From CAZJRQ01 sp964548535 (GTDB lineage Bacteria > Bacillota > Clostridia > Oscillospirales > Ruminococcaceae), in contig CAZJRQ010000004.1 in assembly GCA_964548535.1 (NCBI GenBank), positions 53,100 through 117,099 on the forward strand: a DNA stretch of 64,000 nucleotides, written 5' to 3'. Positions 35,538-45,254 of the stretch are shown here, in pieces. The stretch's first letter is position 1, and each line of letters opens with the position of its first letter. The position numbers were made by a program, and so were the translations under genes. The notes below the pieces were generated by a model. That model saw nothing but the letters and a program-made list of their open reading frames with translations. It was not told the DNA's origin and did no database searches.

Positions 35538-36497
35538 TTATGTGTTATTTAAATGATCATTTTCATCATTATTAAGTGAATTAAGAAGCATTTGTTCATT
35601 TGTTTTTTCGTCAGGCGGAATTACAAATCGAATAGCTTGTTTGATATTGTTGATTTCAACTTCTCTATGTGAACCGCCAGACTCTCCGTCAAGCGTCCAA
35701 GCAATATCAATATCAGATGTAATTTTAACTTTAGAAGTACGAAATGTAACGAAATTTTTGTCAGTAAGCTTGTTGAAAGTCGCATCAGTAATCAGACTTT
35801 GGAAAGCAATTGCATTAGTAGGAGTTCTAACTAAAGTAACCTCAAACAAACCATCATCAAAGCAAACATCGCCATGAATTAATTTTTTCATGCCACCAAT
35901 AGAAATTGTATTCGATATTATTCCTAAAATAAAATTTCCGTGCAATATTGTATCATCATGTTCAACTATAAGATCATATCCAGTATAAGTAGGCAGACGT
36001 TTCAACGCTTCAGCAATGTAAGCCATGTGACCGAAAACATTTTTGGCGTTCTGTGATGTAGAGTACGCAACGTCAGTAAATGCACCAAAAGCTGCAACAT
36101 AAACGTAATATTCCCCATTAAACTCGCCAATATCATAGTCAAAATATACGCCATTCATAATATTTTCAGCCACAACTGTCATTTTGGCTGGAATACCCAT
36201 GCTTTTGGCAAAGTCATTTGTAGAACCGGCTGGAATATATCCAAGAGGAATCATTTCATCCTGCTCCATCATGCCCTTTACGCCTTCGCTTAAAGTACCG
36301 TCACCACCAGAAACAACAACTAAATCATAATATGACGCATCTTTTCTAATTTTTTCGAACCCATCAAGCGGTGCTTGAGTGGGATAACACGTTACGTTGT
36401 AACCACCCTTAGTAAAGACGTCAATAATTTCGTATAAGTTTGATTTTATAAGCCCCTTCCCAGCAAATGGATTAAAGACAAATAATAATTTTTTCAT
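35538..36497 (-). CDS. Diacylglycerol/lipid kinase, DagK/YegS family
   Basis: A 319-residue protein with NPFAGKG near the N-terminus, the nucleotide-binding VVVSGGDGTLSEGV (about residues 60-73), and IPAGSTNDFAKS. The family phosphorylates diacylglycerol or related lipids at the inner face of the membrane, recycling lipid from envelope polymer synthesis. I chose the inner ATG at 36497 because the AAAGGG site is 9 nt upstream; the earlier ATG overlaps the site. Confidence 0.9.
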   Translation of the reverse strand: MKKLLFVFNPFAGKGLIKSNLYEIIDVFTKGGYNVTCYPTQAPLDGFEKIRKDASYYDLVVVSGGDGTLSEGVKGMMEQDEMIPLGYIPAGSTNDFAKSMGIPAKMTVVAENIMNGVYFDYDIGEFNGEYYVYVAAFGAFTDVAYSTSQNAKNVFGHMAYIAEALKRLPTYTGYDLIVEHDDTILHGNFILGIISNTISIGGMKKLIHGDVCFDDGLFEVTLVRTPTNAIAFQSLITDATFNKLTDKNFVTFRTSKVKITSDIDIAWTLDGESGGSHREVEINNIKQAIRFVIPPDEKTNEQMLLNSLNNDENDHLNNT

Positions 36498-36704
36498 CGA
36501 ACTTATCCCTTTCATTTTTTTCATAATGTAAAACCCTTATAATTTTTTTGAAAAATTGGATTGTACTACAAACAATATTATTAATATTATATCACACTAT
36601 AAATAAATGTCAAGGATATTATATACACTTTATATAATAAAATGGCGAAAAATTCTCTTTACTTTTGTTCGAAAATATGATATTATAACAATTGAGGTGA
36701 TTTT

Positions 36705-37511
36705 ATCAAACTAATAAATTTATTGCTGAAAATTTTGTCGATATTGCTTCCTATACTCTTAGTTATATCGTTTTTTATAGTACTTACATTATATATCTTA
36801 GTTTCTGGGGATAAAGCGAGTCTGCTTTATATCACTTATAAGAGTAGTGTTAAAGTTATGGTTGATTTAATGCTTATGTATCTTCTTGTTAAGTGTCTTG
36901 TATTTTTGTTTTATGAGCTTAGGATTAAACTTATATTTAAAAAGCATGGTGTAAATGATGAACTTATTGATATGCTAAAAGAAAGTGTGTTGAAAGCAAA
37001 AAATCCTGCGAAAAAAGCGGCTTTAATGCTTCGAGTTGCTGGGTTTTATGGCGAAGGTGAATTTTATGATGAATGTTATGAGTCACTTGGATATATTGAT
37101 TTTAATTTATTAAATAATATTGGGAAAATGCAATATTATAATATTTATATATATGCAAATACTTTGCAGGGTAATATTAGTGTAGCTGAACAGTTGTGCA
37201 GACAGGGAAGTTTTTTCATTAATAATGAGATGATACCCGCAAAACTAAGAGCACCAGTATGGCATACAATTGCTGTTTTGGAATATGCAAAAGGTGAATA
37301 TCAAAATTGTGAGAATCTATTAATGCAGGCGATGAATAGCTCAAAATCAAGACTTTTAATATGTGATTGCAATTTGTATTTGGGACTTTGTTATTTACAA
37401 ACTGGTCGTAAAGAAATGGCTAGTGCTTGTGCTGACAATGCAAAAAAGCAGGTTAGTTCATTATATCAGCGTGAGAATCTCGAAAAGCTTAAAAAATTAA
37501 TAGAAAAATAA
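36705..37511 (+). CDS. Membrane protein with TPR-like domain; apparent ATC start
   Basis: A 268-residue protein if started at ATC 36705, which sits 4 nt after a GAGGTGA ribosome site (36694-36700). The same frame has a stop at 36693 and no ATG or GTG before a TTG at 36723, which is 22 nt from any ribosome site. Two membrane segments (about residues 5-33 and 45-68) are followed by a cytosolic region of helical repeats (about 90-265) that resembles TPRs (GEFYDECYESLGYIDF, ALEYAKGEYQNCENLL). Function unknown. Confidence 0.7.
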   Translation: MKLINLLLKILSILLPILLVISFFIVLTLYILVSGDKASLLYITYKSSVKVMVDLMLMYLLVKCLVFLFYELRIKLIFKKHGVNDELIDMLKESVLKAKNPAKKAALMLRVAGFYGEGEFYDECYESLGYIDFNLLNNIGKMQYYNIYIYANTLQGNISVAEQLCRQGSFFINNEMIPAKLRAPVWHTIAVLEYAKGEYQNCENLLMQAMNSSKSRLLICDCNLYLGLCYLQTGRKEMASACADNAKKQVSSLYQRENLEKLKKLIEK

Positions 37512-37580
37512 TATGCTAAATAGCAATTGCAAAAATTAAAATTGAGATTTTTTTGCACAAAGAAAGGAAATTTTATTATC

Positions 37581-38078
37581 ATGGCGGAACAATTGACAGA
37601 GTGGTTTTCTAGTTTAGGTTTATCAAACGAACTTGTAGTGTTTTTCATTTCAATGCTTCCTTTAGTGGAGCTTAGAGGAGGAATAATTGCAGCAGGAGTA
37701 CTTCATATTGAAATGTGGAGAGCATTGCCAATATGTATAATTGGAAATATTATTCCAATACCATTTATACTATTATTTATAAAAAAGATTTTTGCATTGC
37801 TGAAAAAGACAAAACTCTTTGGTAATATGATTGTAAAGTTAGAAGAAAAGACGTTAGCAAAAGGTGATAAGGTACGCAAATACGCGTTTGGGGGGCTATT
37901 GTTATTTGTTGGAATACCACTTCCAGGAACAGGCGCATGGACAGGTTCGTTACTTGCTTGCTTGTTGGATGTTGACATGAAAAAGGCTGTACCTGCAATT
38001 TTCTGCGGTTTGCTGTTAGCCTCAACGATAATGTGTATTATTACATATTTAATTCCGTATTTAATTAGAATTCTTTAA
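37581..38078 (+). CDS. Small multidrug export family membrane protein (COG2426)
   Basis: A 165-residue polytopic protein with the family pattern SMLPLVELRGGIIAAG near the N-terminus and GIPLPGTGAWTGSLLACLL in the C-terminal half, about four membrane helices. Members are annotated as small multidrug exporters from limited evidence; the true substrate is unclear. ATG 37581 follows AAAGGAAA at a slightly long distance. Confidence 0.82.
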   Translation: MAEQLTEWFSSLGLSNELVVFFISMLPLVELRGGIIAAGVLHIEMWRALPICIIGNIIPIPFILLFIKKIFALLKKTKLFGNMIVKLEEKTLAKGDKVRKYAFGGLLLFVGIPLPGTGAWTGSLLACLLDVDMKKAVPAIFCGLLLASTIMCIITYLIPYLIRIL

Positions 38079-38090
38079 TATTAAAATAAT

Positions 38091-38115
38091 AGAATGCCGA
38101 ATAGGCATTCTCTTA
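38091..38115. terminator. Bidirectional terminator
   Basis: AGAATGCC (38091-38098), 5-nt loop, GGCATTCT (38104-38111), AT-rich flanks; between convergent genes. Confidence 0.8.
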
Positions 38116-38128
38116 TTTTATAAATATT

Positions 38129-39451
38129 TTATTGTGTAATATATTTAATTATTTCTTCCTTTGTATTAGTTATTTCCTCGGAAATAACTGCATCTAGAGC
38201 ACTGCTTAGTGCATTGCCGATTTGTTCCCCGCTAAGCCCTAGTGAAATCATATCGTTTCCGTTTACTGCTAGGTCTGAAATTTTCAAGCAGTCATTATCT
38301 TCGAAAATATCGAAAGCAATAATTGCAAGCTGGTCAAGTTCTCTAAGCTTTTCGTGTTGTTGAAAATTCGACTGCGCATAAGTGTCAGCACGTCGAACCT
38401 CAAGATAGTCCATGAAAAATTCAAAGCTATACTTAGAAATAAAACGTCTAACCGATTTTTTTTCTATAGGTATGCGATTATCATGTTCCCAAACTAAATT
38501 GTAGATATATTTAATTGAACCGTTGTCGCAGTGCATTCGTTTTAGTACTTTTTCCGCTGTCATAGCACTGTAATACTGGTGTTTTTTAAAGTGATTTATG
38601 CCGTTTTCATCTGTTGTTGCGAGAGCTGGTTTCTCGATATCATGCAGCAGCATAGTAAGCCTAATAATTGGATCAGGACGAGCATTGCTGATACTTCTGC
38701 AAATGTGTTCCCAAACGTCATAAATATGGTGCGGATTGTTTTGTGTAAAATCAAAGCACGGAATAATCTCTGGAATAAATATTGCAAAAACATCTTTGTA
38801 TTCCATAAGAATTTCAGTAGCCCTTTTACCGCAGAGGAGTTTTTTCAACTCCGAAAAAATTCGTTCGCTTGATATGTGAGTAAGCAGATTTTTTTTCTTG
38901 TAAATTGCACTTTTTGTTTCGATATCAATCTCGAAATTTAGGACAGATGAAAATCTTAAAGCACGCAAAATTCTCAAAGCGTCCTCTTCAAATCGATATT
39001 CGGCATTACCAACACAACGTATAATTTTGTTGCTAATATCATCATATCCGCTGAAAAGGTCGACAAATCCCAGTTTTGGATTGTAGCACATTGAGTTAAT
39101 AGTAAAATCACGACGTTCAAGGTCACCAGATAGATTTTTGATAAAGCTTACCTGAGTCGGTTTTCTATGGTCCTGATATTCACCGTCGGTTCTATAGGTA
39201 GTAATTTCAACAGGATTTCGATTAATTATAACAGTGATAGTACCATGCTTTAACCCAGTTTCAATTGTGTGAAAATCCGCAAAAACTTTCTGCATTTGCT
39301 CAGGCAGTGCATTCGTGCAGATGTCCCAATCGTTGGGATCTTTTTTTAGAATTGAGTCGCGAACACAACCACCAACGCAATAAGCCTCGAAACCACTTTC
39401 TTCAAGTAGGTTGATTGCCTTATTGGCATAGTCTGGTATATTTATTTTCAT
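38129..39451 (-). CDS. cca: CCA tRNA nucleotidyltransferase
   Basis: A 440-residue class II nucleotidyltransferase: VGGCVRDSIL, the metal-binding DPNDWDICT (DxD), GTITVI, RRDFTINSM and the RALRFSS block, followed by an HD-like region (LLHDIEKP, about residues 245-255) and a tail domain. It adds CCA to tRNA 3' ends. Normal length for Firmicutes. AGGAG site upstream on the minus strand. Confidence 0.93.
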   Translation of the reverse strand: MKINIPDYANKAINLLEESGFEAYCVGGCVRDSILKKDPNDWDICTNALPEQMQKVFADFHTIETGLKHGTITVIINRNPVEITTYRTDGEYQDHRKPTQVSFIKNLSGDLERRDFTINSMCYNPKLGFVDLFSGYDDISNKIIRCVGNAEYRFEEDALRILRALRFSSVLNFEIDIETKSAIYKKKNLLTHISSERIFSELKKLLCGKRATEILMEYKDVFAIFIPEIIPCFDFTQNNPHHIYDVWEHICRSISNARPDPIIRLTMLLHDIEKPALATTDENGINHFKKHQYYSAMTAEKVLKRMHCDNGSIKYIYNLVWEHDNRIPIEKKSVRRFISKYSFEFFMDYLEVRRADTYAQSNFQQHEKLRELDQLAIIAFDIFEDNDCLKISDLAVNGNDMISLGLSGEQIGNALSSALDAVISEEITNTKEEIIKYITQ

Positions 39452-39543
39452 AAGACAAAAAACTCCTAACTTTTATTGAAAAATTTTCATAATCATTAAT
39501 TTTACGGGCAACATAAATTTATATTTACAAGAAGGTGAACATA

Positions 39544-41067
39544 TTGGAAATAAAACTTACATTGATTATTATAACCATTTCGGCAGTTTTCTCAGGTCTT
39601 TTGCAGGTGTGGCTAAATTTGCCGGTGCTAGCACTTGTAGTCTATATTCCGATGTTTATAAGCGTGCTAAAACCTGTGATAATATTCAGAGGTAAGTTTT
39701 CATGGATAAAAAGCTGGCATATTTTCATTTTTTTAAATCAGCTGACATCATGTTCGTTTCTCATTACGATTTATAAATTGGTACCTATACCAGCAGTTTT
39801 TGCTGTATTGCTTGTGTTTATTGCATGGATTGTTTTATCACTTTGGCTGACGCTTTTAATATCATTGCCAATAATGTTCTTTTCAAGCGTAAGAAGTCAA
39901 AATATTCTAGATGTTCTAAGCTTTAGTGTGCTTTATATCATGGGTGAATGGCTTTGTGAGAACGTGTTTATACTTTCATTTCCGTGGTCCACAATATCAA
40001 TGTCAGTGGTTTCGTGGAGTGAATTTATTCAGTCAGCAAGTTTTTTAGGTCCAAAGTTTACATCGCTGATTATTCTTGTAATTAACGGATTAATAGCATA
40101 TTCAATTATAAGAACAAAGCGTATTAAAGTGAAAATATCATGCTTTGTAGCGGTAGGACTTATAACGACGGTCACAGTAATTTATGGTTCAAAGCATATA
40201 AGCGTCTTGAAAGATGTATCAAAAGAGCAAGGAAAAAGCATAAATATTTTGATTGCTCAGGACAATTTAGAGGGTGATGAAAAATCAAAATTCAATGGTG
40301 CAGAATGTGCTAAAAGTTATATTTCAATGCTTGATGAAAACTGGATAGATAATACAGATTTTATACTTCTGCCTGAAACAGCAGTGCAGGATACTTTTGA
40401 TGCAGAGAATGATATATTTTCTGAGTTTGTAAAGCTTGCTAAAGAAAAAAATCTAACAATTTGCATAGGTGCATTTAACGAGCAAGATGATTGCAGCTAT
40501 AATGCAATATACGCGATAACTCCAAACGGAGCGGTTGAAACACCATATCTAAAGCAGGTGCTCGTGCCATTTGGCGAATTTATGCCGTTTGCAAGTTTAT
40601 TTGGTGTATCAACTGTGTCAAGCTGTAAGGATGACGAGTATATCCAGCCACTTGTGACAGATGATTATACGGTAGGCTGTGGAATTTGCATCGAAAGCAT
40701 TTATCCGTCGTTGCTCAGAACTCAAGCTGAAAATGGCGCAGAGTTTTTTATAATTCCAACAAATGATTCGTGGTTTGGAAAAAGCTTTGCAAGAGAAGCA
40801 CATTATCGCCATAGTATTTTACGCTCGATAGAAAACGAACGTTACACACTAAGAGCAGGCAACTGCGGAATATCCTCAGTTATTACACCATGGGGAGAAG
40901 AACTTTCGTCAATTCATGGTAATGAAAAAGGCGTAATAAGCGGCACAATAAAAACTTCACAAAGAGAGAGTATTTACACTAGAGTAGGTGACCCGGTGCT
41001 GATTTCATTGTGCGTGCTTTATCTCACCAGCAGATTTTTTATAGTAAACGTTAAAAGGAAATTTTAA
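39544..41067 (+). CDS. lnt: Apolipoprotein N-acyltransferase
   Basis: A 507-residue protein: six or so N-terminal membrane helices (about residues 1-215) and a nitrilase-like domain (about 225-490) with the expected triad, Glu in ILLPETAVQ, Lys in LKQVLVPFGEF and Cys in GCGICIES, plus NDSWFGKS. Lnt adds the third acyl chain to lipoproteins on the outer leaflet. It is classical in diderms; in monoderm Firmicutes it is scattered. TTG 39544 lies 5 nt after AAGGTGA; the upstream GTG overlaps this site. The 3' end overlaps the convergent galactosidase gene by 17 bp. Confidence 0.88.
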   Translation: MEIKLTLIIITISAVFSGLLQVWLNLPVLALVVYIPMFISVLKPVIIFRGKFSWIKSWHIFIFLNQLTSCSFLITIYKLVPIPAVFAVLLVFIAWIVLSLWLTLLISLPIMFFSSVRSQNILDVLSFSVLYIMGEWLCENVFILSFPWSTISMSVVSWSEFIQSASFLGPKFTSLIILVINGLIAYSIIRTKRIKVKISCFVAVGLITTVTVIYGSKHISVLKDVSKEQGKSINILIAQDNLEGDEKSKFNGAECAKSYISMLDENWIDNTDFILLPETAVQDTFDAENDIFSEFVKLAKEKNLTICIGAFNEQDDCSYNAIYAITPNGAVETPYLKQVLVPFGEFMPFASLFGVSTVSSCKDDEYIQPLVTDDYTVGCGICIESIYPSLLRTQAENGAEFFIIPTNDSWFGKSFAREAHYRHSILRSIENERYTLRAGNCGISSVITPWGEELSSIHGNEKGVISGTIKTSQRESIYTRVGDPVLISLCVLYLTSRFFIVNVKRKF

Positions 41068-43162
41068 AAAGTCTTGCCGTATAAGGCTTTTTTAGCTGAA
41101 CGGTTACTGACAAATTATCTTTGTTTAAAGCGAATTTATCATCATTAAATGACGGATATATACATTCAATGGTGGCGTTCTTGTGTTTTAAAAACTTTAT
41201 TGGAAGTACACAAGTGTCGTCAGCACTTTCGCGTCGCCATACAGCTAGGTAGGCAGTGTTGTCTGTTTTTAGTCCGAGTGAAACCCATTCGTCAGAAAAT
41301 TTTGATGTGCCCAAGCTCCAAAAAGGAACTGCCTTTTTTATATCAGCACGAATTTTTCTGTAAACAGATAAGCCCTCTTTGACAAGTTCGCGACGGTCAT
41401 CTTCAATCTGCCCTAAATGTCCACTTTGATGAACACGTAAAAGCATAGCGTTGATCATATTGAAAACAACCTCTTCATTATCACCAGTTGTCATAGGATA
41501 CGACCAAATTGCTGACTGCTCAGGACAAACAGCTGACGGTGAGTTTGCCGCAATTGTGCAGTATCTTGTGTAATCATCTTGATCAGAGGTCGACTGAATT
41601 GAATATCGTGAAAGCATTGCGTAATCCATACGAAGTCCGCCTGACGAGCAGTTTTCAATAATTAACTTTGGATATTTTTTGAAAATGCTGTCAAGCCAAG
41701 CAAGATATGCACGCTCATGCTGTAAAAGTCCGTCACCAACGCTGTCGCAGTTTTGTTCTGTGCCGATTCCAGGCTCAATGTTGTAATCCATCTTGATATA
41801 TCCAACACCGTATTCAGAAATCAAACGGTCGATAACTTCATTAGCGTGAGCAATAACCTTAGGATTTCTAAAATCAAGCTGATAGCGAGAGCGGTCATAA
41901 ACACGTTTTCCGTGACGAGTAAAGAACCAGCTGTCGTCACAAACAGTGTCAACCATAGGACACTTTATTCCCATAACTTCAAGTTCCAGCCACACACCAG
42001 GAACCATACCCTTTGAGCGAATGTAGTCGGTAACCTCTTTTAGTCCATTAGGGAATCTCTCTCGGCTTTCCTGCCATTCACCAACCCAGTCCCACCAAAA
42101 ACCTTTTGAGTACCAGCCAGCGTCAATGCAAAAGTATTCACATCCAGTGTCAGCAGCAGCGTCAATCAGCGGAAATTCTTTTTCAGTAGTTGGGTCGCCC
42201 CAAAGACAATTCATATAGTCATTAAAGATAACGGCAAGATTTTCGTTGTCTTTATTTTTTCGTCTAATCTTACGTCGATATTTTGTAAGCTCGCCCATTG
42301 CACCGTCAAAACCACCTGTACATACTCCGACAGCGCAAGGAACAGATTCAAAACTTTCGCCAGGCTTTAAATTTTTGCTCCAGTGCGATTCAATTTCTGA
42401 TGGACCAGAAAGCTGTAGATACAAATGTCCCTCCTGGTCAGAAATTTCCCAGTGCCATGAGCCGTTATGCTCGATTTGCCAAAAGATTGACGAACCGCTT
42501 TCTGTATTCTCTAAAAATCCCATTGGAATATATTCTTTAGCCGACCAGTTGCCGACATTTGTATAGCCGATAACTTTTGAAGAATGCTGATAATGAAGTG
42601 GCTGACATTGCTCTAAGCCAAGCTGTGGCAGAGTGTATTTTGTCCATTGAAGTTCCCTCTGCCATGAGTTGTGACAAACTGAAAGCTCAAGCTTTTTATC
42701 TTGTGGGAGTAACCCTTCCTTTTCAATACCATTAATATTAAAGGAAGAAACGTATTCCAAGGTCTGCTCATCATCGCCGTTATTAGTGACAGTTGTCCAG
42801 CACCTTGCAATAGAAATTTCGTTGTAAAACTGAAAATGTGAGCAGGCCTCAATTCCTGTAATCTCATCAAAAGTAATAATTTCAAGCTTTCGTCCGATTT
42901 GATTTGCTGTGTCCTTAAAATCTTTAAACTTCATTCGATATCCAGGAGCGGTAACGATATATTTGTTTCCGTGACGTTCTTCTGGTCGGTCGATACCAGA
43001 AATGTTAATCTCAACAAGTCTGAAACCAAAAGTTCCAGAGCGTGATGTTATATTTTTTTCATCAAAAGGCAGAGCAGAAAAATGGAGCAGCTTGGCTTCA
43101 TTCTCATCATTTATTTCAAGTACGAAATGTATTCCATTTTCGAAAATCTCAATTCGTTTCAT
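41051..43162 (-). CDS. Alpha-galactosidase, GH36
   Basis: A 703-residue cytosolic enzyme (no signal peptide): N-terminal beta-supersandwich (about residues 1-290), TIM barrel with FCIDAGWY, GEWQESRERFPNGL, the nucleophile Asp in YIKMDYN (about residue 455) and the acid/base Asp in TSDQDDYTRY (about 525), then a beta domain. It hydrolyses alpha-1,6-galactosides such as raffinose and melibiose taken up by the cell. AAAGGA site upstream; 23 nt downstream of coaBC on the same strand, probably unrelated to CoA. A sugar ABC importer is encoded 4.5 kb away. Confidence 0.9.
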   Translation of the reverse strand: MKRIEIFENGIHFVLEINDENEAKLLHFSALPFDEKNITSRSGTFGFRLVEINISGIDRPEERHGNKYIVTAPGYRMKFKDFKDTANQIGRKLEIITFDEITGIEACSHFQFYNEISIARCWTTVTNNGDDEQTLEYVSSFNINGIEKEGLLPQDKKLELSVCHNSWQRELQWTKYTLPQLGLEQCQPLHYQHSSKVIGYTNVGNWSAKEYIPMGFLENTESGSSIFWQIEHNGSWHWEISDQEGHLYLQLSGPSEIESHWSKNLKPGESFESVPCAVGVCTGGFDGAMGELTKYRRKIRRKNKDNENLAVIFNDYMNCLWGDPTTEKEFPLIDAAADTGCEYFCIDAGWYSKGFWWDWVGEWQESRERFPNGLKEVTDYIRSKGMVPGVWLELEVMGIKCPMVDTVCDDSWFFTRHGKRVYDRSRYQLDFRNPKVIAHANEVIDRLISEYGVGYIKMDYNIEPGIGTEQNCDSVGDGLLQHERAYLAWLDSIFKKYPKLIIENCSSGGLRMDYAMLSRYSIQSTSDQDDYTRYCTIAANSPSAVCPEQSAIWSYPMTTGDNEEVVFNMINAMLLRVHQSGHLGQIEDDRRELVKEGLSVYRKIRADIKKAVPFWSLGTSKFSDEWVSLGLKTDNTAYLAVWRRESADDTCVLPIKFLKHKNATIECIYPSFNDDKFALNKDNLSVTVQLKKPYTARLFKISF

Positions 43163-43185
43163 ATTAGCTATCCTTTCAAAATGTG

Positions 43186-44382
43186 TTATAATGTTTTAAT
43201 TTTGTCTAAAATTTTGTGAGCAACCTTGTCTTTTGTCATAATTTCAAGTTCGTCAACAGAATCTTTAGTAATTAGGGTTATAATATTTGTATCGTGACCA
43301 AAACCAGCACCGGCAGTTCTTAGACTGTTAGCGGCAATCATGTCAGCATTTTTCTTTTCAAGTTTTGCCTTTGAATTTTCAAGCAAATTATCAGTTTCCA
43401 TAGAAAAACCGCAGATGATTTGTCCGTCTTTTTTATGCTCGCCTAGATATTTCAAAATATCTTCAGTGCGTTTTAGTTCAATCTTAAAATCATCATCACT
43501 AGATGTCTTTTTGATTTTACTATCGGAAGTTTTAATAGGAGTGTAGTCTGAAACAGCGGCGGCTTTAATAATGTAATCAAAATCGTCAGAAATTTTTGTA
43601 ACAGCCTCAAACATATCTCCAGCAGTTACAACCGGTATAACATTTACAAATGGCGGATGTGGAACATCAGCGTGAGCAGAAACTAAAGTAACTTCAGCAC
43701 CTCTAAGCATTGCGGCCTTTGCAACAGCAAACCCCATTTTTCCGCTTGAGTGATTTGTTATAAATCTAACAGGGTCGATGTTTTCACGAGTAGCACCTGC
43801 GGTTACTAAAACTTTTTTACCCGATAAATCTTTTTCAAAAGCAATCTCTTTAATAATGTATTCAAGCAAAACTTCTTCGTCGGGAAGTTTTCCGTCACCG
43901 ATGTCACGATTAGCAAGCATTCCGTTTACAGGAGTGATAATTTGATAATCGTGCCTTTTTAGCTTTTCAATATTTTCTTGAACAATTGAATTGTGCAGCA
44001 TATTATGATTCATTGCAGGAGCAATAATTTTTTTGCAAGGACAAGCCATAATAGTAGTAGTAAGCATATCGTCAGCAATACCGTATGCGATTTTGCCGAT
44101 AACATTAGCACTAGCAGGAGCAATCATAACGACATCTGCTTTTTTTGCAAGAGCAACGTGCTCAACAGCATATTGAAAATTTCTATCAAAGGTGTCAATA
44201 AGACATTTAGTTTGAGTAATAGTTTCAAAGGTGATTGGATTTATAAAATTAGTTGCGTTTTGTGTCATCAGCACATGAACCTCGCAGTTAAGCTTTGTAA
44301 GCATTCTAGCAAGATTTGCAATCTTATAAGCGGCGATACTGCCAGTAACGCCGAGAATTACAGTTTTGTTTTTTAACATCAT
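43186..44382 (-). CDS. coaBC: Bifunctional phosphopantothenoylcysteine decarboxylase/synthetase
   Basis: A 398-residue fusion. The CoaC half begins ILGVTGSIAAYKIANLARML, with the active-site PAMNHNML block near residue 105. The CoaB half carries VTAGATRENIDPVRFITNHSSGKMG (about 190-215) and the AAVSDYTP segment. Together they convert 4'-phosphopantothenate and cysteine to 4'-phosphopantetheine. The start is one of two adjacent ATGs behind AAAGG. It is divergent from an ECF S component and coaX, forming a CoA locus. Confidence 0.94.
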   Translation of the reverse strand: MMLKNKTVILGVTGSIAAYKIANLARMLTKLNCEVHVLMTQNATNFINPITFETITQTKCLIDTFDRNFQYAVEHVALAKKADVVMIAPASANVIGKIAYGIADDMLTTTIMACPCKKIIAPAMNHNMLHNSIVQENIEKLKRHDYQIITPVNGMLANRDIGDGKLPDEEVLLEYIIKEIAFEKDLSGKKVLVTAGATRENIDPVRFITNHSSGKMGFAVAKAAMLRGAEVTLVSAHADVPHPPFVNVIPVVTAGDMFEAVTKISDDFDYIIKAAAVSDYTPIKTSDSKIKKTSSDDDFKIELKRTEDILKYLGEHKKDGQIICGFSMETDNLLENSKAKLEKKNADMIAANSLRTAGAGFGHDTNIITLITKDSVDELEIMTKDKVAHKILDKIKTL

Positions 44383-44474
44383 AAACATCCTTTCAAACCA
44401 AATAAGTAAAGGTGACATAATGCACATCTACTTGCATTTTTAATTAGTATAACACAGAAAAATAAAAAAAGATA

Positions 44475-44503
44475 TAGATTTTTGCTAAAAAGTATGGTAT
44501 AAT
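44475..44503 (+). promoter_or_regulatory. Probable promoter for ECF S component-coaX
   Basis: Extended -10 TGGTATAAT (TATAAT at 44498-44503); the -35 (TAGATT, 44475-44480) is weak. Confidence 0.6.
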
Positions 44504-44574
44504 ATTGACTATTGTATTATATCCTGAATTTTTATGCAGAATAATAAGGAATAAAACAAGGAGGTATTCGTTAT

Positions 44575-45234
44575 ATGAGTACTAATAAAAAGAAAACTCT
44601 TAAAATGGTTCAGACGGCTATTTTTATGGCTTTGATTGCGATTTTAGCATTTGTTCCTTTTTTGGGTTTTATTACAATTCCAGTATTGGCAATTGGTGCG
44701 ACAACAATTCACATTCCAGTTATAGTAGGTTCAATTCTTTTAGGTCCAAAGATAGGAGCGATCTTGGGCTTTGAATTTGGAGTAACAAGTCTTTTGAATG
44801 CAACTTTCAGACCAACGCTGACTTCGTTTTGTTTTTCTCCTTTTATTCAAGTGAGCGATGATATCGGCGGTAGCCCTTATGCTCTTATTGTCTGCTTTGT
44901 GCCTAGAATTCTAATCGGCATTGTACCCTATTTTGTCTATCAGGCGCTTAGTAAATTCAAATCAGACAGTAAGTGGAAAAAGAATTTGAATGTAATTATC
45001 TCAGGAATTGCGGGTTCAATGACTAATACAATTTTGGTAATGAGTTTTATATATATTTTCTTTGGGCATTCTTGGGCCGACGCTAAGGGTATACCTTATA
45101 GTGCGATTTTAGGAGTAATCGGATCTGTAATTGCGATAAACGGCGTGTTTGAAGCGATTATTGCTGCACTTATAACAACTGCTGTAATTAATGCGTTGAT
45201 GAAAGCAGGCTTTGTTAAAAAGGAAAATATATAG
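44575..45234 (+). CDS. ECF transporter S component, probably for pantothenate
   Basis: A 219-residue polytopic protein (five to six helices) with the S-component pattern: KMVQTAIFMALIAILAFVP at the N-terminus and IHIPVIVGSILLGPKIGAILG. S components bind a vitamin and work with a shared energising module (EcfA/A'/T), not in this window. The placement between coaBC and coaX points to pantothenate (PanT-like); this is context, not motif. AAGGAGG site. Confidence 0.82.
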   Translation: MSTNKKKTLKMVQTAIFMALIAILAFVPFLGFITIPVLAIGATTIHIPVIVGSILLGPKIGAILGFEFGVTSLLNATFRPTLTSFCFSPFIQVSDDIGGSPYALIVCFVPRILIGIVPYFVYQALSKFKSDSKWKKNLNVIISGIAGSMTNTILVMSFIYIFFGHSWADAKGIPYSAILGVIGSVIAINGVFEAIIAALITTAVINALMKAGFVKKENI

Positions 45235-45254
45235 TTTGTAAAGGAGAATTTTAG

